NCBI RefSeq assembly: GCF_014838825.1 | Contig: NZ_JACYMO010000002.1 | Span: forward strand, 540,269 to 604,268 | Length of the DNA: 64,000 nt | Origin: Erwinia persicina | GTDB lineage: Bacteria; Pseudomonadota; Gammaproteobacteria; Enterobacterales; Enterobacteriaceae | Direction: 5' to 3' | Shown here: in pieces, positions 34,070-46,019 of the stretch | Layout: each line of letters starts with the position of its first letter | Numbering within the stretch: the first letter of the stretch is position 1 | Notes under the pieces: generated by a model | What the model was told of the DNA's origin: nothing | What the model saw: the letters and a program-made list of their open reading frames with translations, nothing else | The model's database searches: none | Program-made: the position numbers and the translations under genes

Positions 34070-36084
34070 CTAATTGCGTAACTGAAACCATTTCCGCATC
34101 TCGTCATCGTTGGGAGGAAATCCTTTTTCAATTAGGTATCAACTTACCCGGGTTGAACAAACATGGTCCTTGTCCATGCTGTGGAGGAAAAGACCGCTTT
34201 CGCTTTGATGATAAAGATGGCCGTGGTACATGGTTCTGCAATCAATGTGGAAATGGCGATGGATTAGATCTGGTTGTTAAGGTTAAAAAATGCAATCCAC
34301 TGCAGGTGACAAGACTCATTTCAGAACTCAGTCTGCCCCACCAAACTGCGCCTGCCAGGGAAAAAGGATCAAAGCCCTGTGCATCAATTGAAGCAATGAG
34401 ACTGCTTAACTCATCACGCATTGCTACGAGCCCGTACCTGGAAAAAAAAAGGTTATCCGCATCTGTTCAAATGCTCGGAATTCAGAAAGCGCTGACAATC
34501 GGCGGAGCCAGTTTTGATAATGACTCAATTGTCCTACCAATTCACGATATCGATGGAACGCTGGTCAGCGCACAATTGATCAATGCGGACGGTGAGAAAC
34601 GATACTTGCCAGGTACTCGTCAAAATGGTGGATTCATCAAGGTTGGCGATTCGAGTAATACAGCAAATATCATCATCACGGAAGGCTATGCCACTGCATT
34701 AACAGTAAACCTTGCAACAGGTCATTTGGCGTTAGCAGCGATGTCTGCAAATAACTTACTGAATATCGCTGTCACTGCGAGGCATAAATATCCCAACAGC
34801 AAAATAATCATAGCTGCTGAAAATGATTCCATAGCGGCTAATAACGTTGGTTTAGTACAAGCAGAAAAAGCGGCAGTAACTGTGAATGGCTGGGTTTCGT
34901 TCCCCCCTGATCAAAACGTTAGCGATTGGGATGATTATCGCCAAATCCATAACGAGGCGGCGGTTAACCAAGCATTTCATTTGCAAATGTACCAGCCAGA
35001 CTCACAGCTTTTATCAACCTCACGTATTCAAGAACGTAAGCCAGATCTCAGCACATCCCTTCCCTTGCGCAAGGGCTCTGATGGATTTGATACACGACAG
35101 GATTACCTTATCAAAGGCTATCTCCCCAGCGCGTCAGTAACCAGCGCATATGGTGCAAGTGGTTCTTATAAGTCCTTTCTGGCGGTCTCTTGGGGATGCC
35201 ATATTGCCACTGGTAAGCCTTGGGCAGGCAGACCAGTTACGCAAGGTGCAGTAATCTATGTCGTTGGTGAAGGCGGAATTGGGGTTCCACGCCGAATTCG
35301 TGCCTGGGAAGAAACGCTCAATAACGGCTCACCAATCGACACACTTTACCGCATCGACTGTCCCATTTTCCCTGCCAGCTCCGAAAGCGTGCAGCAAGTT
35401 ATCAGGGCCGCCAATGATGTTAAAGCAGCTTCAGGCATGCCTGTCAGATTGATTATTTTAGATACTCTCGCCCGCTGCTTTGGTGGCTCAGATGAGAATG
35501 CTGCCAAAGATATGGGTGCATTTATTCAGGGTTGCGACGTTATCAAGGCAGCTACTGAAGCTACCGTCTTAGTCATCCATCACTCTGGTAAAGATCAGGA
35601 CAAAGGTGCGCGCGGTTCCAGTGCATTTCGTGCTGCTCTCGATGTTGAATTCAACGTCCGCCGCGAAGGTGAAGGCGGAGCGCTGATTCTTAGCTGTACA
35701 AAAATGAAGGATGCCGAGGAGCCACCACGGCAGGCTTATGACTTGGTGCCGGTAGATCTCTACATCGATAATGATGGTGACCAGATTTCCTCGCTAGTTT
35801 TAAATGATGAGGGACGACCTGTCATGGATGACACCGATCCCGAGCTAACCGGCATTTCACGTCTGACTGACAATCATGTTGCCCTTTGGCAAGCCATTCG
35901 CTCCCGAACCGCCAACGGTGATGCCTGTACTCGTGCGCTAGTTAGAGATGACATGCGAGCGATGGGATTCGATGTCTCTAAGAAATTCACTCGTTGGCTG
36001 GATAAGCTGGAAAAGGAAGGCCGTGTCATTTGTGACGGTGATCATATCAGGCCGGTTTCTCAGGAGTTTAAAGCGGGGGAATAA
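34066..36084 (+). CDS. P4-type zinc-ribbon/TOPRIM primase fused to RepA-like helicase
   Basis: This 672-residue replication protein has an N-terminal primase zinc ribbon (CPCCGGKDRF ... WFCNQCGNGDGLDL, residues about 36-70). A TOPRIM region follows (IIITEGYATALTV, KIIIAAENDS, about 205-250). Next comes a RecA-like AAA domain with Walker A GASGSYKSF near residue 363 and Walker B-like LIILDTLARCF, then a C-terminal winged-helix-like tail. It would both unwind and prime DNA for autonomous replication of the element. An iteron-like cluster begins at its 3' end. It overlaps the upstream small gene by 4 bases. Confidence 0.9.
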   Translation: MTNCVTETISASRHRWEEILFQLGINLPGLNKHGPCPCCGGKDRFRFDDKDGRGTWFCNQCGNGDGLDLVVKVKKCNPLQVTRLISELSLPHQTAPAREKGSKPCASIEAMRLLNSSRIATSPYLEKKRLSASVQMLGIQKALTIGGASFDNDSIVLPIHDIDGTLVSAQLINADGEKRYLPGTRQNGGFIKVGDSSNTANIIITEGYATALTVNLATGHLALAAMSANNLLNIAVTARHKYPNSKIIIAAENDSIAANNVGLVQAEKAAVTVNGWVSFPPDQNVSDWDDYRQIHNEAAVNQAFHLQMYQPDSQLLSTSRIQERKPDLSTSLPLRKGSDGFDTRQDYLIKGYLPSASVTSAYGASGSYKSFLAVSWGCHIATGKPWAGRPVTQGAVIYVVGEGGIGVPRRIRAWEETLNNGSPIDTLYRIDCPIFPASSESVQQVIRAANDVKAASGMPVRLIILDTLARCFGGSDENAAKDMGAFIQGCDVIKAATEATVLVIHHSGKDQDKGARGSSAFRAALDVEFNVRREGEGGALILSCTKMKDAEEPPRQAYDLVPVDLYIDNDGDQISSLVLNDEGRPVMDDTDPELTGISRLTDNHVALWQAIRSRTANGDACTRALVRDDMRAMGFDVSKKFTRWLDKLEKEGRVICDGDHIRPVSQEFKAGE

Positions 36085-36271
36085 ATGGGGATTATGTGGG
36101 GGAAGAAATAATGCAATGTGCATTTGATAATGATTCCCCCACTTCAATGCCTTATATGCGCCACAAGTGGGGGAATCGAACCAATACCCAAATTATCAAT
36201 ACCTTACAATCATTTCGCAGAAAGCAATCAGCTAATATCGTTAACCCTCTAAGCGGGGGAATAAATGGGGG
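36071..36271. repeat. GGGGGA iteron cluster downstream of the primase (putative origin)
   Basis: A 20-bp direct repeat (AAGCGGGGGAATAAATGGGG) occurs at 36071-36090 and 36251-36270. Further copies of the core GYGGGGGAA lie at about 36096, 36132-36143 (inverted) and 36166. Five or six iterated copies beside a replication gene are typical of an origin bound by its initiator. Confidence 0.55.
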
Positions 36272-36312
36272 AGACATACCATTCTTAATCCCCCCATCCC
36301 TTTTAACAATAT

Positions 36313-39300
36313 TTAGATCTGACCACCTACACCTTTAAACTTCTCGATGAATGATACAATTTTCTGGAATACAGTCTGTTTCTTTGTTTTGTACTGCGGA
36401 TTAAGGGGGCTGAGTTTTGGCAGGGCCTCATTAAGCTCCGTACCATTTTCCGTCGCGTATTCACGTTTTAGGGAGGTACGGATGTAGCGTCTTGCAGCTT
36501 CTTCATTAAGGTTTTCTGACTTAATCAACTCTTCCGCCTCGCGCTGCTGCTCACGCTGTGCGAACGTGAAGAATGCATCAATAATTCCAGCCTTGTCCGG
36601 CAGCTCATCAAGATTCGTCTGCTGAATAAAGTCAACGACCAGCCCTTCTTTGGCACGGTTACCCAGGCTGGAGCGTATCAGGCGTCTAACTTCTTCGGTC
36701 AGGCCTGCTTTGTTTTTATTCTGCTTGTTGCGTTCAAATATCAGGCCGAGAATGTAGTCCAGATTGATTTCCTGCGACTTCAGCAGGTCGATCTCAAACA
36801 CCACATCTTCCCAGTTGATGGTTGATTTATCTTTGTCATCGGCTGCTTTTTCTTTGCGCTGCCAGTCACGGATATCGTTGTACACCGAGCGATAATCCTG
36901 CACTTTCCGCTCCGCTGGCAGGCGTATAGTCTGGAGTTCTGCGAACTTATCATCATCCAGATAATGCGCGGCTTTGAACGTCTCGACGGCTTCCGGATTA
37001 CTTATATCGACTGTTTGCAGCGCTTTCAGCGTGGCAAATTCATCATAGTTTTGCAGGATATTCTCCGCCCGCAGATATTCACCAAACAGCTTCACAAAGG
37101 CTTTTTTCTCTTTCTCGCTTTCAATGTCAGCCGGATCAGGAAAACGGTGTTCCAGTGTAGTGACGATGTCCATAAAGCCACGCTTCGCCTCACCGGTGAC
37201 GATATCGGTAAAGCCCTCCATATACTCTTTGTAGCTTTTTTCCAGCACCACATTTTTCGTATTTTTATCGCCAAACAGCGTGATGGCATCAATCGTTGCA
37301 CACTCCAGATTACGGAAGGTCACAATATTGCCGAACGTTTTGGTCGCATCGTAGATACGGTTGGTGCGTGAAAACGCCTGCATCAGCCCGTGATAGCGCA
37401 GGTTTTTATCAACAAACAGCGTATTCAGCGTCGGGGCGTCGAAGCCGGTCAGGAACATCCCGACAACAATCAGCAGGTCAATATCCTGATTTTTCACCCG
37501 CTGCGCTAAATCCCGGTAGTAGTTCTGAAAGCCGTTGCTGTCGGTGCTGAAGTTGGTTTTGAAGTGGCCGTTGTAGTCATCAATCGCCGCATCCAGATAC
37601 TCTTTGGCGCTGCTGTTCATCGCACTGACATCAAAGCTCTCATCTGTAATGTCACCGACGGCATTCTGATCCTCATTGGCCGCAAAGGAGTAGATAGTGG
37701 CCACTCTCAGCGGCCTATAAGCAGCAGACGCCTCTGAGGCTGACTGCTGCTGTGATTTAAAGGCTTCATAATAGGCTTTAGCCGCATCGACGCTGCTCAC
37801 TGCGAACATGGCATTAAAGCCTTTCGCGCCCGGGAAGGCACGATGGGTCTTCTGACGAAAATGCGTCAGGATATAGCGGGTGATTTCCTCAATACGACGC
37901 GGGTGCAGAAAGGCCTGTTGATTTTCTGCTGCGCTGAGTTTTTTGTCATCGGTTTCCGTTTCCAGTGCCTTGAACTGTGGGCGGACATCGTTGTAGTCCA
38001 CCTTGAACTTCAGCACCTTTTCATCCCGGATGGCATCAGTAATCACATAAGAGTGCAGCTCGCGACCGAACACGCTGGCGGTGGTTTCTGCTCCCAGAGC
38101 GTTTTGAGGGAAAATCGGTGTTCCGGTAAAGCCAAACTGATAATAACGGGTGAATTTTTTGTTTAGGTTCTTCTGGGCTTCACCAAACTGGCTGCGGTGG
38201 CACTCATCAAAAATAAACACCACCTGCTGACGGTATACCGGTAAGTCAGCCTCTCCCTTCATCAGGTTGTTAAGCTTCTGAATGGTGGTGACGATGATTT
38301 TGTTATCGTCCTTTTCCAGGTTGCGCTTCAGGCCGGCGGTGTTGTCTGAGCCATTGACGCTGTCCGGTGAAAAGCGCTGGTACTCCTTCATGGTCTGGTA
38401 ATCGAGGTCCTTGCGGTCAACAACAAAGAAGACCTTATCGATGAACTCCAGTTCAGTGGCAAGCCTTGCCGCCTTAAAGCTGGTAAGGGTTTTACCTGAG
38501 CCGGTGGTATGCCATATAAAGCCTCCGCCCTCAGGTTTTGACCAGTCTTTAGATTTAAAAGAACTATTAATTTTCCACAGAATGCGTTCAGTGGCGGCAA
38601 TCTGGTAGGGACGCATCACCAGCAGCGTCTGGCTGCTGTCAAATACGCTGTAGTTAAACAAAATATGCAATAAAGTATGCTTCTGAAAGAAAGTAGCAGT
38701 AAAGTCCTTCAGGTCTTTAATTAGCGTGTTATCGGACTTCGCCCAATTCATGGTGAAGTCAAAGCTGTTTTTATCCCGTTTAGTGGTGTTGGCAAAGTAG
38801 CGAGTATCGGTGCCGTTAGAAATAACAAACAGCTGGAGATACCTGAAAAGGGAGTTGTCGCTGTTAAAGCTTTCTTTGCTGTAACGATGTATCTGGTTAA
38901 AGGCCTCACGAATCGCCACGCCACGTTTTTTCAGCTCGACCTGAACCAGCGGCAGGCCATTGACCAGGATGGTGACGTCATAGCGGTTAGCGTGCGAGCC
39001 GGTCTGCTCAAATTGCTGGATAACCTGTACCTTGTTACGGATCAGATTCTTTTTATCAATCAGGTAAATGTTTTCAAGTTGCCCGTTATCAAAAGTAAAG
39101 TCACAGATGTAATCTATATGAACTTTACGGGTTTTATCCAGGCTGCTGTCACCCGGGCTGTCCAGATAACTCTCACAGAACCGTCGCCATTCACTGTCAT
39201 TGAATAGCACGCCATTAAGCGCCTGAAGCTGCGTACGGATATTCGCCAGCATCAGCGGCTGGGAGGTGAAGGAAATAAATTCATATCCCTGATTGCACAG

Positions 39301-39432
39301 GTCCTGAATCAGTTCACGCTCTAAGTCTGATTCACTCTGATAGTTATCACCTGCCTCCCAAGTTTTAGAGTATTTATCGAGGACAATGAACTTATTAGAT
39401 TCAGCAATGGTGTGGGTCTGTTGAGTCATCAC
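36313..39432 (-). CDS. hsdR: Type IC restriction enzyme subunit R (HsdR, EcoR124I-like)
   Basis: The 1039-residue motor and nuclease subunit follows EcoR124I HsdR nearly block for block. The nuclease core is IDYICDF ... IYLIDKKN ... VQVELKKRG. The translocase has Walker A (TTGSGKT), the DECH box ([10 protein letters not shown]), TGTPIF, and the C-terminal [12 protein letters not shown]. With HsdM and HsdS it translocates DNA and cuts unmethylated targets at a distance. It is the last gene of hsdMSR, separated from hsdS by about 120 bases, so it may have its own promoter. Confidence 0.96.
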   Translation of the reverse strand: MMTQQTHTIAESNKFIVLDKYSKTWEAGDNYQSESDLERELIQDLCNQGYEFISFTSQPLMLANIRTQLQALNGVLFNDSEWRRFCESYLDSPGDSSLDKTRKVHIDYICDFTFDNGQLENIYLIDKKNLIRNKVQVIQQFEQTGSHANRYDVTILVNGLPLVQVELKKRGVAIREAFNQIHRYSKESFNSDNSLFRYLQLFVISNGTDTRYFANTTKRDKNSFDFTMNWAKSDNTLIKDLKDFTATFFQKHTLLHILFNYSVFDSSQTLLVMRPYQIAATERILWKINSSFKSKDWSKPEGGGFIWHTTGSGKTLTSFKAARLATELEFIDKVFFVVDRKDLDYQTMKEYQRFSPDSVNGSDNTAGLKRNLEKDDNKIIVTTIQKLNNLMKGEADLPVYRQQVVFIFDECHRSQFGEAQKNLNKKFTRYYQFGFTGTPIFPQNALGAETTASVFGRELHSYVITDAIRDEKVLKFKVDYNDVRPQFKALETETDDKKLSAAENQQAFLHPRRIEEITRYILTHFRQKTHRAFPGAKGFNAMFAVSSVDAAKAYYEAFKSQQQSASEASAAYRPLRVATIYSFAANEDQNAVGDITDESFDVSAMNSSAKEYLDAAIDDYNGHFKTNFSTDSNGFQNYYRDLAQRVKNQDIDLLIVVGMFLTGFDAPTLNTLFVDKNLRYHGLMQAFSRTNRIYDATKTFGNIVTFRNLECATIDAITLFGDKNTKNVVLEKSYKEYMEGFTDIVTGEAKRGFMDIVTTLEHRFPDPADIESEKEKKAFVKLFGEYLRAENILQNYDEFATLKALQTVDISNPEAVETFKAAHYLDDDKFAELQTIRLPAERKVQDYRSVYNDIRDWQRKEKAADDKDKSTINWEDVVFEIDLLKSQEINLDYILGLIFERNKQNKNKAGLTEEVRRLIRSSLGNRAKEGLVVDFIQQTNLDELPDKAGIIDAFFTFAQREQQREAEELIKSENLNEEAARRYIRTSLKREYATENGTELNEALPKLSPLNPQYKTKKQTVFQKIVSFIEKFKGVGGQI

Positions 39433-39551
39433 GCATCCTGTGTGCTAAGTGGCAAAGACCGGCAGCAGATGAAGTAAAAGCTACCAGCCGATGAATTTGC
39501 TTATGTATGGCACGGTCAGCAAACGCTGGCCGGTTAGTTATAGCATGACTG

Positions 39552-40735
<1,184 letters not shown>

Positions 40736-40739
<4 letters not shown>

Positions 40740-42292
40740 GCCAGCGCCTCACTGCCTTCAATTTCGGCCACAATCGCATCGATGTCTTTGCGTAACTGCT
40801 CGATTTTGCTGACAGTGGTTTTCAGTTCAAAATTCAGTTCAGTTATATCCACGATTTCACGGGTATCTCTGGCCTCGACATAGCTGCTGACGGACAGGTT
40901 ATAGTCATTTCCGGCAACCGTCTCAAACGGCACAGATTTCGCCAGATGGTCAGTATCAGCCTTGCTGTCAAACACCTGCATAATCTGTTTGATATGCGCA
41001 TCGGTCAGAATGTTGTTATTAGTTTCTTTTTTAAACAGGCCACTGGCATCAATAAACTGCACGCTGGTATCGGTCTTATGCTTTGACAGTACAAGAATGT
41101 TAACGGCAATGGTTGTGCCGAAGAACAGATTTGGCGCGAGTGAAATCACCGTCTCAACATAGTTGTTATCGACCAGATACTGACGAATTTTTTGCTCAGC
41201 ACCGCCGCGGTAGAAAATCCCTGGGAAGCAGACAATTGCTGCGCGGCCTTTGGAAGAAAGATAGTTCAGCGCATGCAGCACAAAAGCAAAATCGGCTTTT
41301 GATTTCGGAGCCAACACACCTGCCGGAGCAAAGCGCTCATCATTAATCAGCGTCGGGTCATCACTGCCAATCCATTTCACCGAGTAAGGCGGGTTGGAGA
41401 CAATCGCATCAAAGGGTTTCTCATCTCCGAAATGCGGCTCAGTCAGCGTATTTCCCAGCTTGATATCAAATTTGTCGTAGTTGATGTTGTGCAGGAACAT
41501 ATTCATACGCGCAAGGTTAAACGTCGTATGGTTAATCTCCTGACCGAAAAAGCCTTCTTCGATAATATGGTTATCAAAATGCTTTTTCGCCTGGAGTAGC
41601 AAAGAGCCTGAACCTGCCGCCGGATCGTAGATTTTATTGACATGGGTCTGACCATGCATTGCCAGTTGCGCAATCAGTTTAGATACGTGCTGTGGCGTAA
41701 AGAACTCACCGCCTGACTTCCCGGCATTTGCCGCGTAGTTGGATATCAGGAACTCGTAAGCATCCCCGAACAGGTCAATCTGGTGCGCATCAAAGTCACC
41801 CAGCTTTAAGCCTTCAACGCCTTTCAGCACTGCAGCGAGGCGGCTATTTTTATCTTTAACGGTATTACCCAGGCGGTTACTGGTGGTGTCAAAGTCAGCG
41901 AACAGGCCCTTGATGTCGGCCTCAGAAGGATAGCCATAGGCTGAGCTTTCAATGGCGACGAATATGCTGTTCAAATCAGCGTTCAATCTGTCGTTGGTGT
42001 TCGCTTTTGCGGCCATATTGCAGAACAGCTGGCTCGGATAAATAAAATAGCCTTTAGTTTTGATGGCATCGTCTTTGATTTCGTCGGTAATAATGCTGTC
42101 ATCCAGCGAAGCATAGTTGACGCTGTCATCACCGGCTTCGATATAACTGGAAAAGTTTTCGCTGATAAAACGATAGAAGAGTGCGCCAAGAACGTATTGT
42201 TTGAAATCCCATCCATCGACCGATCCGCGGACATTGTTGGCAATTGCCCAGATTTGACGGTGTAATTCTGCTCGTTGTTGAAGGCTTGTCAT
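40736..42292 (-). CDS. hsdM: Type IC modification methyltransferase (HsdM)
   Basis: This 518-residue N6-adenine methyltransferase has an N-terminal helical domain ([20 protein letters not shown]), the AdoMet motif [10 protein letters not shown] near residue 225 and the catalytic NPPY motif (SNPPYSVKW) near 310. It modifies host DNA with HsdS and is part of the nuclease complex with HsdR. It is the first gene of hsdM-hsdS-hsdR. Confidence 0.96.
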
Positions 42293-42421
42293 TTTTATCC
42301 TGTTATATTTCTTTAAGATTATGTTATTTAACGTTTTTTATAAGAAAGTGCTCTTGAATATGGAACCAGATTTACTTTATAGCGTAAGAAGCAAAGGGAA
42401 TCCGATAATCGATCTTAGGTG

Positions 42422-42670
42422 CTACTTGCTTCCATTTTTTTGATCCCTATCCCTTCCCTCATACAGAGATGGAACATAAATATCTTCGTCCAGCTCATCC
42501 CAATGAATTCCCGGTCCCGATCCAGACAGCTCCCACTGATTCCGCTGCTCAGGTGTGCCGCGCAGTAATCTTGGGAAATTTTGCAGTGGGACGTCCAGGC
42601 GCTCTTCCCCATCTAGCTGCACATACATAAATTCTTCTGAGAAGTAGATAGTTACTTTAGGTGCTGTCAT
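42422..42670 (-). CDS. DUF2442-like small protein
   Basis: The 82-residue acidic protein reads VTIYFSEEFMYVQLDGEERL, PLQNFPRLL, then WELSGSGPGIHWDELDEDIY, the DUF2442 pattern. Such proteins commonly accompany DUF4160 proteins or lie in mobile islands. The function is unknown. It follows the integrase gene by about 20 bases on the same strand and may be co-transcribed. Confidence 0.8.
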   Translation of the reverse strand: MTAPKVTIYFSEEFMYVQLDGEERLDVPLQNFPRLLRGTPEQRNQWELSGSGPGIHWDELDEDIYVPSLYEGRDRDQKNGSK

Positions 42671-42689
42671 CCTCTATTCCTCATTGCTA

Positions 42690-43871
42690 TCAAGCATTGT
42701 CACGTAGCGTACCGAGATAATCGGCATACCATTGGAGCATCTCGCGCCGTCCATCGAGGTACTGAGCATGGTTGTAAGTCCCGCGAATGGTGTTTTTATC
42801 CGCATGCGCCAGTTGGGTCTCAATCCAGGCCGTGTTGTAGCCCTGCTCATGCAATATAGTGCTCATTGTGTGTCGGAAGCCATGCCCTGTTGCTTTCCCA
42901 TCGAACCCAATGCGTTTGATCACTTGATTAATACTCGCTTCGCTCATGGGCTTACCGGCATGATTTCGGCCAGGGAAGACAAATTTCCCCCTTCCGCTGA
43001 GCTCGTACATTTCTTCAAGCAGTGAAAGCGCCTGGCTAGATAGCGGCACAACGTGCGGTCGCCGCATTTTCATCCGTTCAGCAGGGATCTGCCAGGTTCC
43101 CTTCTTTAAATCGAACTCACACCACTCAGCGGCACGTAATTCGATGGTCCGAGTACCAGTTAGCATAAGCAAGTGTGTTGCGTGGTGTGTGATACGGCTG
43201 CCGCTGTAGCCACTTAACGCACGCAAGAAGCTACCGATTTCATGACTTAACAGATGCGGAAAGTGTTTTTGCTTGGGTGCTTTCAATGCCCCCGCGAGAT
43301 CGGTTACTGGATTATGCTCTGCCCTGCCGGTGATGATGGCATAGGTAAATATCTGCCGACATGCCTGGCGCGTTTTCTTTAGCTTATCCAGCACGCCGCG
43401 CTGCTCCATCTTACGCAGCACGGCTAACATTTCAGCCACTTTAATCTCTGCAATAGGTCGTTTGCCCAGCGCGGGGAAAATATCTTTGCGTAAATATTCA
43501 AGGATGTCGTCAGCATAGCCCTGGGACCAATTGGGCCGCTTATGTTCGTGCCACTCCTGCGCCAATGATTCAAAACTGTTATTGATGGCGAGGATTTTGG
43601 CCTGCTTGGCTTCTTGTTTGGCAAGTCCGGGATCTCCTCCCGCTGCCAGTATCTTTTTGGCCTCTTCGCGCTTACCCCTCGCCTCGGCAAGAGATATGGC
43701 GGGATAAAGCCCGAACACCACGCGCTTTTCTTTCCCTGCAAAGCGGTACTTTAATCGCCAGCTTTTGCTACCGCTGGGGAAAATTTCGAGATACAAGCCA
43801 GCTCCATCAGCCAGTTTATAGGCTTTCTCTTTCGGCTTAGCAGAGTCGATTTGACGGGCATTTAGCTTCAT
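42690..43871 (-). CDS. P4-type site-specific tyrosine integrase
   Basis: The 393-residue recombinase has a DUF4102-type N-terminal arm-binding domain (MKLNARQIDSAKPKEKAYKL) and a core-binding domain near 100-190. The catalytic residues are Arg in TGTRTIEL, HGFRHT (His-X2-Arg), the HAD segment (QLAHADKN), and the nucleophile Tyr in RGTYNHAQY. It lies 166 bases from the 3' end of tRNA-Arg, its likely insertion site, and drives integration of the 12.6-kb island. Confidence 0.95.
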   Translation of the reverse strand: MKLNARQIDSAKPKEKAYKLADGAGLYLEIFPSGSKSWRLKYRFAGKEKRVVFGLYPAISLAEARGKREEAKKILAAGGDPGLAKQEAKQAKILAINNSFESLAQEWHEHKRPNWSQGYADDILEYLRKDIFPALGKRPIAEIKVAEMLAVLRKMEQRGVLDKLKKTRQACRQIFTYAIITGRAEHNPVTDLAGALKAPKQKHFPHLLSHEIGSFLRALSGYSGSRITHHATHLLMLTGTRTIELRAAEWCEFDLKKGTWQIPAERMKMRRPHVVPLSSQALSLLEEMYELSGRGKFVFPGRNHAGKPMSEASINQVIKRIGFDGKATGHGFRHTMSTILHEQGYNTAWIETQLAHADKNTIRGTYNHAQYLDGRREMLQWYADYLGTLRDNA

Positions 43872-43904
43872 GTGGGGGCATCGTGATCTATTGAACGGGA
43901 CAAT

Positions 43905-43923
43905 GCCCCCTATGATGCCCCCA
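43905..43923. repeat. GCCCCC-N6-GCCCCCA motif near the right att site
   Basis: The same double motif as at 31531-31549, just upstream of the integrase start. A further TGGGGGCA lies at 43873-43880. It is a probable integrase arm-type site. Confidence 0.5.
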
Positions 43924-44036
43924 ATCGAGTGTAGCTTTCAATAGACAAACAGATACAACGCTGGATGTGGCAACCGGTATTGGCAAGGGGTTGGGAGGTT
44001 TTTTTAGACTTTAGGAGACACTAGCAGAAGAAGAGA

Positions 44037-44113
44037 TGGTACGCCCTACAGGATTCGAACCTGTGACCTACGGCTTAGAAGGCCGGTGCTCTATCCAACT
44101 GAGCTAAGGGCGC
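44037..44113 (-). tRNA. argU: tRNA-Arg (anticodon TCT), argU-like
   Basis: The 77-base gene begins GCGCCCTTAGCTCAGTTGG and ends ACCA. The anticodon loop is TTCTAA, giving anticodon TCT. The T-arm is CAGGTTCGAATCCTG. The first acceptor pair is a G-T wobble, possibly because the 3' end was rebuilt by the inserted island. Its position next to folD matches E. coli argU. Confidence 0.95.
44044..44056. repeat. Right attachment-site copy inside tRNA-Arg
   Basis: CCCTACAGGATTC in the T-arm/acceptor region of the tRNA gene is repeated at 31459-31471. It delimits the island. Confidence 0.75.
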
Positions 44114-44233
44114 ATGGTGATTGCGTCGGATTATACGACGCGATCCTGCTGAGTCAACGTTTTTAGGGTCTGCGGCCGCCCACTGCTGAAGTAATGAGCA
44201 GTCGATGCGGTTTGGGCTTACGGCCCGTCATAA

Positions 44234-44259
44234 AAAAACCCACCTTGCGGTGGGTTTTT
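44234..44259. terminator. Bidirectional terminator
   Basis: AAAAACCCACC and GGTGGGTTTTT form an 11-bp stem with a 4-base loop, giving T-runs on both strands. It follows the stop of the small periplasmic protein gene at 44284. Confidence 0.9.
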
Positions 44260-44283
44260 CACGAATACTATCAACAGAGCGCC

Positions 44284-44601
44284 TTAATTGGTCGCTTTGT
44301 TTTTCAAATCTTCTGCACCCTGCTTGGTTTTATCCCAGCCTTTCTCAGTGCCTTCTTTGGTTTTGTTCCAGGTTTTCTGGGTACCTTCAGAGATCTTACT
44401 GCTGGTCGAGTGACTCTCGCCTTCTGCAGCATGTTTAGCTTTCAGCTGCATCTCTTCCCCTTCGTGCTGGGATTTATGCAGCTTCTCTTTGGCGGTATCA
44501 GCGCCTTTGTGCGCTTCCGCGACGGTATTATCCGTGGTGGTAGCAGCAAAAACAGGTGAAGCCATCAGCAAAGCAGACAGTGCAATAATAGTTGTTTTCA
44601 T
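44284..44601 (-). CDS. Small periplasmic helical protein with LEA-like repeats
   Basis: From the ATG at 44601 (GAGGGA site 5 bases upstream) the 105-residue precursor has a signal peptide ([20 protein letters not shown]). The mature part is very hydrophilic and rich in Lys, Glu, Thr and Gly. It carries imperfect 11-residue-type repeats ([20 protein letters not shown]). Such composition suggests a stress-protective or intrinsically helical protein. I do not recognise a named family. An overlapping ATG 3 bases upstream is too close to the ribosome-binding site. Confidence 0.7.
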   Translation of the reverse strand: MKTTIIALSALLMASPVFAATTTDNTVAEAHKGADTAKEKLHKSQHEGEEMQLKAKHAAEGESHSTSSKISEGTQKTWNKTKEGTEKGWDKTKQGAEDLKNKATN

Positions 44602-44844
44602 CATTCCCTCTTTATCTTTTCGATAAGTTGCCGTGTCACAGTTCAATCTTGGCACAGCCGCGGCGGTAATGATTTAGGAATAAACCGGGAATGGCGGGCA
44701 AACGCCTTGTGGAACGCTTTAAGAGCAGTCCGAAGTGACTCCCCTGCACGCCTCCTGTTGAAACTCTGCCTGACAGCGGGCCGCGCTTCTGACAAAATAG
44801 GCGTAATCCCCGAATTAACTCAACACAGATGGATCCCCTTTCTG

Positions 44845-45711
44845 ATGGCAGCAAAAATTATTGACGGTAAAACGATTGCGCAGCAGGTGCGACAAGAGGT
44901 TGCAGAGCGGGTAAAGCAGCGAACTGCAGCCGGTAAACGCGCCCCGGGTCTGGCCGTGGTGCTGGTGGGTGAAAACCCGGCTTCGCAGATTTATGTTGGC
45001 AGCAAGCGCCGCGCCTGCGAAGAGGTCGGCTTCCTTTCCCGCTCGTACGATCTGCCCGCGACCACCAGCGAAGCGGATCTGCTCGAGCTGATTACCAGGC
45101 TGAATAACGATGCGGAAATTGACGGTATTCTGGTGCAGCTACCGCTGCCTGCGGGCATCGATAACGTCAAGGTGCTGGAACATATTGCGCCGGAAAAAGA
45201 CGTAGATGGCTTCCACCCTTATAACGTCGGCCGCCTGTGCCAGCGCTCACCGAAGCTGCGCCCCTGTACGCCGCGCGGCATCGTGACGCTGCTGGAACGC
45301 TACAATATTGATACTTACGGCCTGAATGCCGTGGTGGTCGGTGCATCCAATATCGTTGGCCGCCCGATGAGTATGGAGCTGCTGCTGGCCGGGTGCACCA
45401 CCACCGTCACCCACCGCTTTACCAAAAATCTGCGTCACCATATCGAACACGCCGATCTGCTGGTGGTGGCGGTGGGTAAGCCCGGTTTTATTCCCGGCGA
45501 GTGGATCAAACCCGGCGCCATCGTCATTGACGTGGGGATTAACCGGCTGGAAAGCGGCAAAGTGGTCGGCGATGTGGAGTTTGACGTGGCGGCTGAACGA
45601 GCCGCCTATATTACCCCGGTGCCGGGCGGCGTGGGGCCAATGACGGTCGCCACCCTGATCCAGAACACCCTGCAGGCCTGTGAAAATAACGACGATGGAG
45701 CAACAGCATAA
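44845..45711 (+). CDS. folD: Methylenetetrahydrofolate dehydrogenase/cyclohydrolase FolD
   Basis: This bifunctional folate enzyme interconverts 5,10-methylene-, methenyl- and 10-formyl-tetrahydrofolate in the cytoplasm. The 288-residue length from [14 protein letters not shown] equals that of E. coli FolD. The catalytic region [23 protein letters not shown] and the NADP site [12 protein letters not shown] are all present, ending with [14 protein letters not shown] reject the upstream in-frame extension to 44707. It overlaps ybcJ by one base. Confidence 0.97.
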   Translation: MAAKIIDGKTIAQQVRQEVAERVKQRTAAGKRAPGLAVVLVGENPASQIYVGSKRRACEEVGFLSRSYDLPATTSEADLLELITRLNNDAEIDGILVQLPLPAGIDNVKVLEHIAPEKDVDGFHPYNVGRLCQRSPKLRPCTPRGIVTLLERYNIDTYGLNAVVVGASNIVGRPMSMELLLAGCTTTVTHRFTKNLRHHIEHADLLVVAVGKPGFIPGEWIKPGAIVIDVGINRLESGKVVGDVEFDVAAERAAYITPVPGGVGPMTVATLIQNTLQACENNDDGATA

Positions 45712-45923
45712 TGGCAACTTTCTCTCTGGGCGATCATCCCCACGTGGATCTGTGCGATCTGATGAAACTGGAAGGCTGGGTAGAAAGCGGCGCAATGGCA
45801 AAAATCATGATCTCTGGCGGACATGTGACGGTCAATGGCGTAAAAGAAACCCGTAAGCGCTGCAAAATTGTGGCGGGACAGAAGGTTGATTTTGACGGCG
45901 AAAGCGTCACCGTAACGGCCTGA
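45711..45923 (+). CDS. ybcJ: YbcJ, S4-like RNA-binding protein
   Basis: The 70-residue protein starts [20 protein letters not shown] and shows the S4 fold motif GHVTVNGVKETRKRCKI. Its size is identical to E. coli YbcJ. It is translationally coupled to folD and followed by a strong terminator. It is thought to bind RNA, possibly the ribosome; the exact role is unknown. Confidence 0.95.
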   Translation: MATFSLGDHPHVDLCDLMKLEGWVESGAMAKIMISGGHVTVNGVKETRKRCKIVAGQKVDFDGESVTVTA

Positions 45924-45943
45924 TATTCAGGTAGATGCGCGAA

Positions 45944-45968
45944 AGGCTGCCTGCGGGCGGCCTTTTTT
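45944..45968 (+). terminator. Terminator of folD-ybcJ
   Basis: AGGCTGCC and GGCGGCCT form an 8-bp stem (one G-T pair) with a 4-base loop followed by six T residues. Confidence 0.88.
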
Positions 45969-46019
45969 GATCGCAGCAGCCCCCGGGCGCGGTGCCGTTA
46001 ACATTTTCTGTTGCGGTGG

